55,716 nucleotides of DNA from Pseudomonadota bacterium. GTDB lineage: Bacteria > Pseudomonadota > Gammaproteobacteria > Burkholderiales > Burkholderiaceae_C. A program made the position numbers and the translations under genes. The first letter of the stretch is position 1. Each line of letters opens with the position of its first letter. Positions 48,653 to 55,716 of this stretch are shown piece by piece. The DNA lies in contig JAEZWW010000085.1 of NCBI GenBank assembly GCA_023442945.1, positions 1-55,716 on the forward strand, written 5' to 3'. The notes beneath the pieces are model-generated. The model was given only the letters and a program-made list of their open reading frames with translations, ran no database searches and was not told the DNA's origin.

Positions 48653-49021
48653 TCAGTCGCTGGACGACGATGAGCCCGATGAACCGGATGAGCCCGACCC
48701 ACCTGAACTGGGGCTTGGCGCAGGGGCCGTGGCAGGGACGGGCGCCGGAGCAGCCGAAGGCGCTGGCGCCGGCGCGGCCGGGGTGCTACTGCCGCCCTCG
48801 CCTGCTGCGGCGGACTCCTTGGCCGCGCCGCCCTTGTTGCCGTCGCGGAAATCGGTCACGTACCAGCCCGAGCCCTTCAACTGGAAGCCCGCGGCCGTGA
48901 GCTGTTTGGCAAACGTAGACTCGCCACAGTTCGGGCACACTGTGAGCGGCGGGTCAGACAGCTTTTGCAGAGCGTCCTTGGCGAAGCCGCAGGCGCTGCA
49001 TTTGTAGGCGTAGATCGGCAT
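48653..49021 (-). CDS. FmdB-family zinc-ribbon protein
   Basis: This is a 122-residue protein. The first 60 residues are an FmdB-type zinc ribbon with the Cys pairs YKCSACGF and CPNCGES. A long low-complexity tail, rich in Ala/Pro and then in Ser/Gly, ends it. FmdB was named as a regulator beside formamidase genes, but most members have no proven role. The gene is the first of the FmdB-DUF502-aspS run. The disordered tail is probably a flexible appendage. Confidence 0.9.
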   Translation of the reverse strand: MPIYAYKCSACGFAKDALQKLSDPPLTVCPNCGESTFAKQLTAAGFQLKGSGWYVTDFRDGNKGGAAKESAAAGEGGSSTPAAPAPAPSAAPAPVPATAPAPSPSSGGSGSSGSSGSSSSSD

Positions 49022-49133
49022 AGGAAAAAGGGCAAAACACGCGTCGCGCGCGTGCTGGCAAAGCCTTCAATTATAGGAGGAGTGCCCTGTTGTCAAGCTT
49101 GCAACCCCGCTTGCCCGGAGACAACCACCACCC

Positions 49134-49928
49134 ATGCGCCCCATCCTGACCTTGCGCCACTACAACCGCACCTGGCTGGGCCACAGCCACGCCCATGCGC
49201 AACTGGTGTGTGGGCTGCGCGGACACCTGGGGCTGGAGCTGGGTGGGCGCACCCATCGGGTGCGGCCGCAGGATGTTGCGGTCATCCCAGGCGACTGCTA
49301 CCACGTGTGCGCCAGCGATGACAACGCCCAGTGCCTGGTGGTGGATCTGCCTGCGGCACGCTGGATGGACATCCATCTGCACGAGCGGCATGCGTCGGTA
49401 GCGCTCTGGCTGCGGGCACCGCGTGTCGAGCCGATGCCTGCCGCGGCACGGCACCTGGTGCGCTGGCTGGCCACCGCTGCGCTGGATGACCCCGTGATCG
49501 GGCAGCAAGGCGCGGCACTGCTCCTGGCCGCGCTGGCCGCATCGCGCGAACCGGCCGATGCCCCGGCGCGCCTGCCGCTCGACCAGATCGATGCCCTCAT
49601 CGATGCCCGCATGCGCCACCCCTTGCAGGTGGCCGATCTCGCAGCCGTCGCGGCGCTGTCGCCCACCCACTTCCACGCGCGCTTCCAGGCCGAGTTGGGC
49701 CAGACGCCCATGGACTACGTGCGCGAACGGCGCCTGGCGCGGGGCCGCCAGATGCTGAGCCACGGGGACCTGCCCATCGCCGAGGTCGCGCGCCAGACCG
49801 GTTACGCCTCGCCCAGCGCCTTCACCGCGGCCCTGGTCCGCGAGGACGGCGTGACCCCGACAATGCTGCGCCGCCAAAGGGCTATCCGCCCCCAAGCACC
49901 AGAGTCGGCCGACAGTCCGGCGGAGTGA
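49134..49928 (+). CDS. AraC-family transcriptional regulator
   Basis: This is a 264-residue regulator with an N-terminal cupin-like sensor domain (HAQLVCGLRGHLGLELGGRTH) and a C-terminal AraC domain with two helix-turn-helix units (PLQVADLAAVAALSPTHFHARF and LPIAEVARQTGYASPSAF). The ligand and targets are unknown. Downstream on the same strand are a CsaA-like protein and an EamA exporter; AraC regulators with cupin domains often control such drug/metabolite transporters, so the exporter is a plausible target. The first ATG is used. Confidence 0.9.
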   Translation: MRPILTLRHYNRTWLGHSHAHAQLVCGLRGHLGLELGGRTHRVRPQDVAVIPGDCYHVCASDDNAQCLVVDLPAARWMDIHLHERHASVALWLRAPRVEPMPAAARHLVRWLATAALDDPVIGQQGAALLLAALAASREPADAPARLPLDQIDALIDARMRHPLQVADLAAVAALSPTHFHARFQAELGQTPMDYVRERRLARGRQMLSHGDLPIAEVARQTGYASPSAFTAALVREDGVTPTMLRRQRAIRPQAPESADSPAE

Positions 49929-49968
49929 CGCGACGATGCGAGGCAGCGTGCCCGCCTAGACTGGCCCC

Positions 49969-50349
49969 ATGGCTTTTCCTGATTCCTTACCCGCCGTGCC
50001 CGAGCCCGAGGCCTCTGCGCTCATCGATTGGGCGGACTTCGAACGTGTCGAGTTGCGCGTGGGCACCGTGCTGGGTGCCCGGCCCAACGAAAAGGCCCGC
50101 GCGCCCGCCTATGTCCTCGACATCGATTTCGGCCCGCTGGGCCACAAGACCTCCAGCGCTCAGATCACCGCGCACTACGACGCCCAGGCGCTGATCGGCC
50201 GCCAGATCCTGTGCGTATGCAACTTCGCGCCCAAACGGGTGGCCGGCGTGCGCTCCGAGGTGCTGGTGACCGGCGTCTACGACGAGCAAGGCCGCGTGGT
50301 GCTGGCCGGCTTCGACCATCCGGTACCCAACGGCGCCCGGCTGGCTTGA
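49969..50349 (+). CDS. csaA: CsaA-like tRNA-binding domain protein
   Basis: This is a 126-residue protein consisting of one tRNA-binding OB fold like that at the end of MetRS. It has the CsaA-type sequence FERVELRVGTVLGA, LDIDFGPLGHKTSSAQITAHY, VCNFAPKRVAGVRSEVLVTG and a final PNGARL. CsaA has been described as a secretion-related chaperone in Bacillus, and the E. coli relative YgjH binds tRNA; which applies here is open. Six bases separate it from the EamA gene, so the two are co-transcribed. Confidence 0.9.
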   Translation: MAFPDSLPAVPEPEASALIDWADFERVELRVGTVLGARPNEKARAPAYVLDIDFGPLGHKTSSAQITAHYDAQALIGRQILCVCNFAPKRVAGVRSEVLVTGVYDEQGRVVLAGFDHPVPNGARLA

Positions 50350-50355
50350 GGGGCC

Positions 50356-51222
50356 ATGAACCACCGACAAGCCCTGTGGGGCCTGCACATCAGCGCCGTG
50401 GCCTTCGGCCTGACCGGCGTGTTCGGCAAACTGGCGCTCGCGTCGGCTGCCGTCGTGGTGTTCGGGCGCGCCTGCTTTGCCGTACTCAGCCTGTTGGTGG
50501 TGGCGGGCCGCGCCCGCGATCGGCGCCTGCCCAGTCCCCGCCAACTGGCATGGCTCGGCCTCGCGGGCTTGGCGCTGGGCGGGCATTGGCTCACCTTCTT
50601 CCATGCCGTGAAGCTGGCCGGGGTGGCCATCGGCACCCTGGGTTTCGCGAGCTTTCCCGCCTTTACCGTGCTGCTGGAAGCCGTGGTCTTTCGCGAGCGC
50701 ATCCGCGCCACGGAATGGGCGCTGGTGGCCCTGGTCACAGGCGGCCTGCTCCTGGTCACGCCACCGGCGCAAGCCGGCTCCGCTTTGGGCACGGGGCTGG
50801 CCTGGGCGGTGCTCTCGGGTTTTCTGTTCTCCGTCTACTCGCTGATGAGCCGCGTTTCAGCCGGCAAACTGCACCCCGCGCAGACGGCCATGTGGCAAAA
50901 CGTGGCGATTGCGCTCGTGCTTCTGCCCGTGGTCTGGACGCAATTGCCGCAGGTGCGTGCGATGGACTGGTTCTGGATGGCCATGCTGGGCGTGTTCTGC
51001 ACCGGCGTGGCGCACAGCATCTTCGTCGGCAGCCTGTCGGTGCTCAAGGCCCGCACGGCGTCGATGTTCTTCGCCCTGGAACCGGTCTATGGCATCGCCA
51101 TCGCCTGGGTGCTGTTCCACGAGCGCCCCACGCCGCTGATGCTGGTGGGCGGCCTGCTGATCATCGCGGCTATCGCGCTGACCAGCCTGCGCAAGGCGCC
51201 AGAGCCGGCTGCCGCGGCCTGA
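50356..51222 (+). CDS. EamA/DMT-superfamily exporter
   Basis: This is a 288-residue inner-membrane protein with about ten helices in two EamA repeats, typical of drug/metabolite transporters. The first repeat includes LHISAVAFGLTGVFGKLALA and LTFFHAVKLAGVAIGTLGFA. The second contains SVYSLMSRVSAG, ARTASMFFALEPVYGIAIAW and ends GGLLIIAAIALTSL. The substrate cannot be predicted; relatives export amino acids or metabolites. It is co-transcribed with the CsaA-like gene and ends only six bases from the convergent symporter gene, leaving no room for a terminator. Confidence 0.9.
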   Translation: MNHRQALWGLHISAVAFGLTGVFGKLALASAAVVVFGRACFAVLSLLVVAGRARDRRLPSPRQLAWLGLAGLALGGHWLTFFHAVKLAGVAIGTLGFASFPAFTVLLEAVVFRERIRATEWALVALVTGGLLLVTPPAQAGSALGTGLAWAVLSGFLFSVYSLMSRVSAGKLHPAQTAMWQNVAIALVLLPVVWTQLPQVRAMDWFWMAMLGVFCTGVAHSIFVGSLSVLKARTASMFFALEPVYGIAIAWVLFHERPTPLMLVGGLLIIAAIALTSLRKAPEPAAAA

Positions 51223-51228
51223 CCGGAC

Positions 51229-52677
51229 TCAAGCCGATTCGGTCGCCAGCGGCTGCACCGGCAGGTGCGAATTGGGCACCCACTGGGGCATGAGCGAGCC
51301 CACGATCATGCCGCCCATGGCCGCCAGCACGCCCGCCAGCTGCGCCGGGAACACCGCGCCCCAACCCATGTTCAGGCCCGCCAGCCACACACCAATCCCC
51401 AAGAACACCGCCAGCACGGCGCCCTGGGTGGTGGCGCGCTTCCAGTACAGGCCAAATACCAGGGGCACGAAGGCGCCAACCAAGGGCACCTGGTACGCAC
51501 CCGACACCAGTTCATAGATCGGCGTGCCTTCCATCTTGACCGAGTACAGCAGCACGGCCGCCGCGAAGACCAGCACGCTGATGCGCATGGTGAGCAGATG
51601 CTCGCGCTCGCTGCGCTCGGGGCGGAACTGGCCCCAGATGTTCTCGGTGAAGGTCACGCTGGGCGCGAGCAGGGTGGCAGAGGCACAGGACTTGATGGCC
51701 GACAGCAGCGCGCCGAAAAACAGCACCTGCATGAAGAAGGGCATCTTGTCCATAACCAGCGTGGGCAGCACTTTCTGCGGGTCCTGTGCCAGCAGCGCTG
51801 CGGCCTGCTCCGGCATGATGATCAACGCGCTGGTCACCAGGAACATCGGCACGAAAGCGAACAGGATGTAGGCGCTGCCGCCGATCACGGTGCCGCGGGT
51901 GGCCGCCTTCACGCTGTTGGCCGACATCACGCGCTGGAACACGTCCTGCTGCGGGATGGAGCCCAGCATCATGGTGATGGCCGCAGCGAAGAAAAACAGG
52001 ATGTCGTGCATCTTCGGCTCGGGCCAGAACTTGAACAGGTCGCGGCTGCGGGCCAGGTCGATCACCTGCCACGCGCCCCCCGCCATGTCGCTGGCCACGA
52101 AGGCCAGCACCAGCAGACCGACGACCAGGATGATCATCTGCAGAAAATCCGTTACCGCCACGGACCACATGCCGCCGAACAGCGTGTAGGCCAGGATGGA
52201 CACCACGCCAATCGTCATGCCCAGGGTGGTGCTGATGGTGCCGCCAGACAGCAGATTGAACACCAGGCCCAGCGCCGTGACCTGGGCCGACACCCAGCCC
52301 AGGTAGCTCAACATGATGATCAGTGAACACGCCACTTCCACCACACGGCCGTAGCGCTTGCGGTAGTAGTCGCTGATGGTCAGCAGCGACATGCGGTAGA
52401 GCTTGGCGGCGAAAAACAGCCCCACCAGGATCAGGCACATGCCGGCGCCGAACGGGTCTTCCACCACGTTGCGCAGGCCGCCTTCGATGAATTTGGCGGG
52501 CACCCCGAGCACGATCTCCGACCCGAACCAGGTCGCGAAGGTGGTGGTGATGATCATGTACATCGGCAGATGTCGCCCGGCGATGGCGAAATCCGTGGTG
52601 TTTTTGACCCGCCGGGCGGCCCACAGGCCGATGCCAATGGTGACCAACAGGTAAATGATGACCAGCGTCAGCAGCAC
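51229..52677 (-). CDS. Sodium:solute symporter family protein
   Basis: This is a 482-residue inner-membrane symporter of the SSS (SLC5) family with about 13 helices. Landmarks are GLWAARRVKNTTDFAIAGRH at the N-terminus, ATWFGSEIVLGVPAKFIEGG, AYTLFGGMWSVAVTDFLQM (the signature region) and GSIPQQDVFQRVMSANS. Solutes range from proline and pantothenate to organic acids; the sequence does not decide. Pantothenate is not favoured just because panB/panC are in the window, since they are 27 kb away. The ATG at 52677 starts the first helix directly. Confidence 0.9.
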   Translation of the reverse strand: MLLTLVIIYLLVTIGIGLWAARRVKNTTDFAIAGRHLPMYMIITTTFATWFGSEIVLGVPAKFIEGGLRNVVEDPFGAGMCLILVGLFFAAKLYRMSLLTISDYYRKRYGRVVEVACSLIIMLSYLGWVSAQVTALGLVFNLLSGGTISTTLGMTIGVVSILAYTLFGGMWSVAVTDFLQMIILVVGLLVLAFVASDMAGGAWQVIDLARSRDLFKFWPEPKMHDILFFFAAAITMMLGSIPQQDVFQRVMSANSVKAATRGTVIGGSAYILFAFVPMFLVTSALIIMPEQAAALLAQDPQKVLPTLVMDKMPFFMQVLFFGALLSAIKSCASATLLAPSVTFTENIWGQFRPERSEREHLLTMRISVLVFAAAVLLYSVKMEGTPIYELVSGAYQVPLVGAFVPLVFGLYWKRATTQGAVLAVFLGIGVWLAGLNMGWGAVFPAQLAGVLAAMGGMIVGSLMPQWVPNSHLPVQPLATESA

Positions 52678-52743
52678 AGCAGAGCTCCTCGCTTCTTCAG
52701 CGTTTCAGGGCACATGGATCAGAAAGGGTTGAACCGTCGGGGG

Positions 52744-54312
52744 TCAGAACAAGCGGATGCGGAACACCAGCTGCATCGCCAGCAGCCCCAACACGAAGCC
52801 CAGGCCGCCATAGATGATGCGCTGCAACAGCCAGTTGGTGCGCCGCTGCTGCTCGGTCAGGTCTTTCAGCTCGCGCCGCAGGTCGTCGATTGGCCGCTGC
52901 TGCAGATACCCGTGCAGCAGGCGCGGCAAATCCGGCAGCATTTTCGCGTAGTACGGCGCCTGGTCCTTCAGCTCGCGCCACACGCGTTTGGGGCCGATCT
53001 GGTCCAGCATCCACCTCTCCAGGAAGGGCTTGGCCGTGTGCCACAGGTCCAGGTCCGGGTCCAGCTGGCGGCCCAGGCCTTCGACGTTCAGCAGCGTCTT
53101 TTGCAGCAGCACCAGCTGCGGCTGGATCACCACGTTGAAGCGGCGCGAGGTCTGGAACAAGCGCATCAGCACCATGCCCAGTGATATTTCCTTCAGCGGC
53201 CGGTCGAAGTACGGCTCGCACACGCTGCGGATGGCCGCTTCCAGCTCATCCACGCGGGTGTCGGGCGGCACCCAGCCGCTTTCGATGTGCAGCTCCGCCA
53301 CGCGCTTGTAGTCGCGGCGGAAGAAGGCCGTGAAGTTTTGCGCCAGGTATTCCTTGTCGACCTCGGTCAGCGTGCCGACGATGCCGAAATCCAGCGACAC
53401 ATAGCGCCCGAAGGTCGCCGGCTCCAGGCTGACCATGATGTTGCCCGGATGCATGTCGGCGTGGAAGAAGCCATCGCGAAACACCTGGGTGAAGAAGATG
53501 GTCACGCCATCGCGCGCCAGCTTGGGAATGTCCACGCCGGCCGCGCGCAGGCGCTCGATCTGGTTGATCGGCACGCCCTTCATGCGCTCCATCACCAGCA
53601 CTTCGGGGCGGATCAGGTCCCAGAACATCTCGGGAATCAGCACCAGGTCCAGCCCCGCCATGTTGCGCCGCAGCTGGGCCGCGCTGGAGGCTTCGCGCAC
53701 CAGGTCCAGTTCGTCGTGCAGGTACTTGTCGAATTCGGCCACCACGTCGCGCGGCTTCAGGCGCTTGCCGTCGGCCGACAGGCGTTCGACCCAGGTCGCC
53801 ATCATGCGAATCAGGTCGATGTCCTGGTCGATCACCTTGGCCATGCCCGGGCGCAGCACCTTGACGGCGACCTCGCGCTCGCGGTCGTGCTTGTCGCGCA
53901 CAACGGCAAAGTGCACCTGGGCGATCGACGCGCTGGCGACCGGCTCGCGGTCGAAGCTCAGGAAAACCTCGTCGATCGGCTTCTTCAGGTTGCGCTCGAT
54001 GGTGGCCACGGCCACCTCGGCAGGGAACGGCGGCACGCGGTCCTGCAGCAGCGCCAGCTCGTCCGCGATGTCGGGCGGCAGCAGGTCGCGCCGGGTCGAC
54101 AGCACCTGGCCGAACTTGACGAAGATCGGGCCCAGGCGCTCCAACGCTTCGCGCAGGCGCTGCCCACGCGGCGCCGACAGATCGCGCCCGACCGACGCGA
54201 TGCGCGCTGCCAGCCGCAGCCCGGGGTGCTGAAAGCTGGTCAGCACCAATTCGTCGAGGCCATAGCGCAAGGCCACCCACGCAATGTAGGCGGCGCGCAG
54301 CAAACGCCTCAT
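52744..54312 (-). CDS. ubiB: UbiB, ABC1/ADCK-type kinase-like ubiquinone biosynthesis factor
   Basis: UbiB is an atypical kinase-like ATPase needed for ubiquinone synthesis, probably helping lipid precursors leave the membrane. The 522-residue protein has the KxGQ-type motif IFVKFGQVLSTRRDLLPPD, the Ala-rich loop ASIAQVHFA with nearby catalytic Lys (VAVKVLRPG), the HADMHPGNIMV catalytic loop and the LDFGIVG metal motif. Two membrane helices at the C-terminus (IIYGGLGFVLGLLAMQLVF) anchor it. Its ATG overlaps the ubiJ stop as ATGA. The order Tim44-ubiJ-ubiB is usual in Burkholderiales, with ubiE expected beyond the window. Confidence 0.95.
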   Translation of the reverse strand: MRRLLRAAYIAWVALRYGLDELVLTSFQHPGLRLAARIASVGRDLSAPRGQRLREALERLGPIFVKFGQVLSTRRDLLPPDIADELALLQDRVPPFPAEVAVATIERNLKKPIDEVFLSFDREPVASASIAQVHFAVVRDKHDREREVAVKVLRPGMAKVIDQDIDLIRMMATWVERLSADGKRLKPRDVVAEFDKYLHDELDLVREASSAAQLRRNMAGLDLVLIPEMFWDLIRPEVLVMERMKGVPINQIERLRAAGVDIPKLARDGVTIFFTQVFRDGFFHADMHPGNIMVSLEPATFGRYVSLDFGIVGTLTEVDKEYLAQNFTAFFRRDYKRVAELHIESGWVPPDTRVDELEAAIRSVCEPYFDRPLKEISLGMVLMRLFQTSRRFNVVIQPQLVLLQKTLLNVEGLGRQLDPDLDLWHTAKPFLERWMLDQIGPKRVWRELKDQAPYYAKMLPDLPRLLHGYLQQRPIDDLRRELKDLTEQQRRTNWLLQRIIYGGLGFVLGLLAMQLVFRIRLF

Positions 54313-54848
54313 CGCGCGGCCTTGTCCTGTCCGGGCAGTTTGCTCACGAAGTTGCGCAGGGCGTCGGCCATGCCGCGGCCCAGGTTGGCCAGCGTGTGGG
54401 CCGGCGCGTCGCCAATCAGGCGCGACAGGTCTTCCTCGGCGTCCCAGCGGACGTGGTCAACCAGCCAGTTCACTTCGGCCGCGAACTGCACGTCGCCCTC
54501 GATGCGCACCGCCGGGCGTTCGCCCTGCATGGCGCTGCGTGCCAGGTCCAGCGGCGAGGTGTCGGTGACGGTGAGCAGCAAGTCCGGCTTGGCCTGCGGT
54601 GCCAGCTCCCACAGCCCGGCGGGCGTGGCGGCCAGCTGCATGGAGAAGTCGCGCCACTGCGCGCGCACGACGCGGCCCTTCTGCTTGGCCAGGCGCGCTT
54701 GCGCCTCGGGCTCCTGCATCAGCACGTGGTTGAACATCAGCACCAGCCGGTGCTGGGCCTCGTCGACCAGCCACGCGGGGGCCTGCAGCTTTTCCGTCAG
54801 CTTACCCAGCGCATCGGCCAGCAAAGAAAAAGGGGACTGTGTTGCCAT
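54309..54848 (-). CDS. ubiJ: UbiJ, SCP2-domain ubiquinone biosynthesis accessory factor
   Basis: UbiJ is the SCP2-like lipid-binding subunit that, with UbiK, organises the soluble ubiquinone-synthesis complex. The 179-residue protein has an N-terminal SCP2 domain with WLVDEAQHRLVLMFNHVLM and RDFSMQLAATPAGLWELA. DADEEDLSRLIGD-like acidic sequence (here WDAEEDLSRLIGDAP) follows, then a C-terminal helical part. It is coupled to ubiB by a four-base ATGA overlap. A GC-rich hairpin and repeat R16 separate it from the Tim44-like gene upstream. Confidence 0.9.
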   Translation of the reverse strand: MATQSPFSLLADALGKLTEKLQAPAWLVDEAQHRLVLMFNHVLMQEPEAQARLAKQKGRVVRAQWRDFSMQLAATPAGLWELAPQAKPDLLLTVTDTSPLDLARSAMQGERPAVRIEGDVQFAAEVNWLVDHVRWDAEEDLSRLIGDAPAHTLANLGRGMADALRNFVSKLPGQDKAAR

Positions 54849-54876
54849 AGTCCCCGATTATTCCTGACAAATGCAG

Positions 54877-54901
54877 CGCGGCGGCCAAAAAGGCCGCCGC
54901 G
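54877..54901 (-). terminator. Hairpin between the Tim44-like gene and ubiJ
   Basis: A perfect 10-bp GC stem around an A5 loop (T5 on the transcribed strand) lies 28 bases before the ubiJ start. No T-run follows on the minus strand, so it may be an attenuator or RNA-processing hairpin more than a full terminator. Confidence 0.45.
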
Positions 54902-54905
54902 TGAA

Positions 54906-54962
54906 AAAAGGCATCGAACAGGCAGTTGACCCTACAGCCATCTGCGCGAGCAGCTACGATTA
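54906..54962 (-). repeat. Dispersed repeat copy R16, next to the Tim44-like stop codon
   Basis: The minus-strand core reads AGCTGCTCGCGCAG, ATGGCT, GTAGGGTCAACTGCC. It begins right after the stop codon of the Tim44-like gene and runs toward ubiJ, which is in the same direction. Confidence 0.8.
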
Positions 54963-55716
54963 CTGTAGCGCTTGCACCCCTGCGACCAGCCAGCCACCGC
55001 GGCCGTCGCGCGGCTTGGTCATGTTCCAGACTTCGCGGAACGGGCTCGGGCTGGGTTCGTCGTTCTCGCGGATCATGCCGTTGAACTCGACGCTGGCCAT
55101 GTAGACGTCGTCCAGCTCTTCGATGCCCAGCAGCTGCGCGTCCAGCGACACCACGTCGGTCTTGTTGACCTGGCCGGGGGATTCACGCTCGCGGTCGTTC
55201 AGTTGCGCCTGGATCTCGTTGAGCATGTTGTTCGTCATCATTGAACGCAGGGCCGGGATGTCGGAGCGGTCCCAGGCGTCTTGCAGGGTGATGAAGTTGC
55301 GCTTGGCGGCGTCGGTGAAGCCTTGGATGTCAAAGTCGGCCGGCACACCCCAGGTCTGCGAACCGCTCAGGCCCGAGCCGATGATCGAACTCTGGTTGGC
55401 ACCGCCAGAGAAATGGGTGGCTTGCGACTCCCACGGGCGGGCCGAGGCGTCGTTGCCGACCTTGGTCGGGTTGTATTGGGGCGGCGTGGCCGGGCTGGCC
55501 TGACCGGCGCCTTGGTAGGCCATGCCACCGTTGCCGGCGCCGTTGGCCCCGGCGCGCGAGCGGCGCACCGCGCCGATCACCGCCATGACGACCACGCCCA
55601 GCAGCAGGATCAACAGGATGTTGGCAAAACCCGCGCCCAGGCCGAGCGAGTTGGCCAGCCAGGCCAGGCCCAGGCCGGCGGCGATGCCGCCCAGCATGGC
55701 GCCCCAGGGCTTGCGC
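54960..55716 (-). CDS. Tim44-like domain protein, N-terminus outside window
   Basis: This is the C-terminal part of a Tim44-like (MlaC/Tim44 fold) membrane protein, at least 251 residues. The ORF is open to the last base, and the residues there (RKPWGAMLGG) look internal, so the true start lies beyond the window. Two hydrophobic helices with LGLAWLANSLGLGAGFANIL and LLILLLGVVVMAVIGAVRR precede a Gly/Gln-rich linker. The Tim44-like domain has NFITLQDAWDRSDIPALR and VEFNGMIREN. In Burkholderiales the gene lies between ubiE and ubiJ. Its role is unknown, perhaps membrane or ubiquinone related. Confidence 0.85.
   Translation of the reverse strand, partial: RKPWGAMLGGIAAGLGLAWLANSLGLGAGFANILLILLLGVVVMAVIGAVRRSRAGANGAGNGGMAYQGAGQASPATPPQYNPTKVGNDASARPWESQATHFSGGANQSSIIGSGLSGSQTWGVPADFDIQGFTDAAKRNFITLQDAWDRSDIPALRSMMTNNMLNEIQAQLNDRERESPGQVNKTDVVSLDAQLLGIEELDDVYMASVEFNGMIRENDEPSPSPFREVWNMTKPRDGRGGWLVAGVQALQ

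Noticed and set aside
1..55716. CRISPR array, tRNA or rRNA genes
   Set aside because: No regularly spaced direct repeats with unique spacers were seen, and no cloverleaf or conserved rRNA sequence was recognised. The dispersed repeats are kilobases apart.

Overview
The window is about 55.7 kb of GC-rich DNA (roughly two thirds G+C by eye) from a betaproteobacterium, most likely a member of the Comamonadaceae (Burkholderiales). The evidence is the aerobic benzoyl-CoA (Box) pathway with its BoxR regulator, two Bug-type solute receptors, conserved betaproteobacterial neighbourhoods (grxC-secB-gpsA, gpmA-ctpA-moeB, Tim44-ubiJ-ubiB, aspS-DUF502-FmdB) and a dispersed short repeat of a kind I associate with this family. 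I cannot name the genus. I see no rRNA, tRNA, CRISPR array, intact insertion sequence or prophage, so this looks like ordinary chromosome.

Layout. 0-1.8 kb: the tail of a tonB-exbB-exbD-hemP energy-transduction and haemin-uptake operon. 2.05-2.83 kb: a lower-GC orphan gene. 2.98-10.46 kb: the Box regulon, with boxC-boxB-boxA and boxR on the minus strand and a divergent benzoate-CoA ligase; two TGCA-N6-TGCA operators sit on the two promoter regions. 10.7-16.1 kb: apbC/mrp, a patatin-like phospholipase, metG and an exported orphan. 16.6-25.4 kb: a zinc-ribbon membrane protein, a BamE-like lipoprotein, DUF3460, scpA, an HPP-CBS membrane protein, panB and panC around an opposing GntP-type permease, and a YidB-like protein. 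25.5-32.1 kb: a DUF1554-type lipoprotein, gpsA, secB, grxC, a membrane rhodanese, gpmA, a CtpA protease and moeB. 32.2-35.4 kb: a stand-alone receiver, a NarL-type regulator, a CHASE3 histidine kinase and a DUF883 protein. 35.5-42.1 kb: a MarR regulator, two Bug receptors, a cytoplasmic sulfatase, a DUF4124 protein and a SulP transporter. 42.2-49.0 kb: a BLUF photoreceptor, folE, an exonuclease/endonuclease-family protein, nudB, the yqjD-yqjE-yqjK trio, aspS, DUF502 and FmdB. 49.1-55.7 kb: an AraC regulator, a CsaA-like protein, an EamA exporter, a sodium:solute symporter, and ubiB-ubiJ-Tim44, the last cut by the window end.

How the genes work together. The ligase makes benzoyl-CoA, BoxA/BoxB epoxidise it and BoxC opens the ring, with BoxR switching both promoters according to benzoyl-CoA. 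FolE and NudB catalyse the first two steps of folate synthesis from GTP, and a BLUF light sensor is two bases downstream of folE. UbiB and UbiJ serve ubiquinone synthesis. PanB and PanC serve pantothenate and CoA synthesis.

The most striking non-coding feature is a repeat family with a core of about 35 bp. I find 15 gap-free copies plus one head-to-head palindromic derivative. Copies fill spacers inside operons, sit at convergent gene ends, and in one case lie inside the metG coding sequence. Many copies have AT-rich flanking arms that can pair, and the core falls into two sequence subfamilies.
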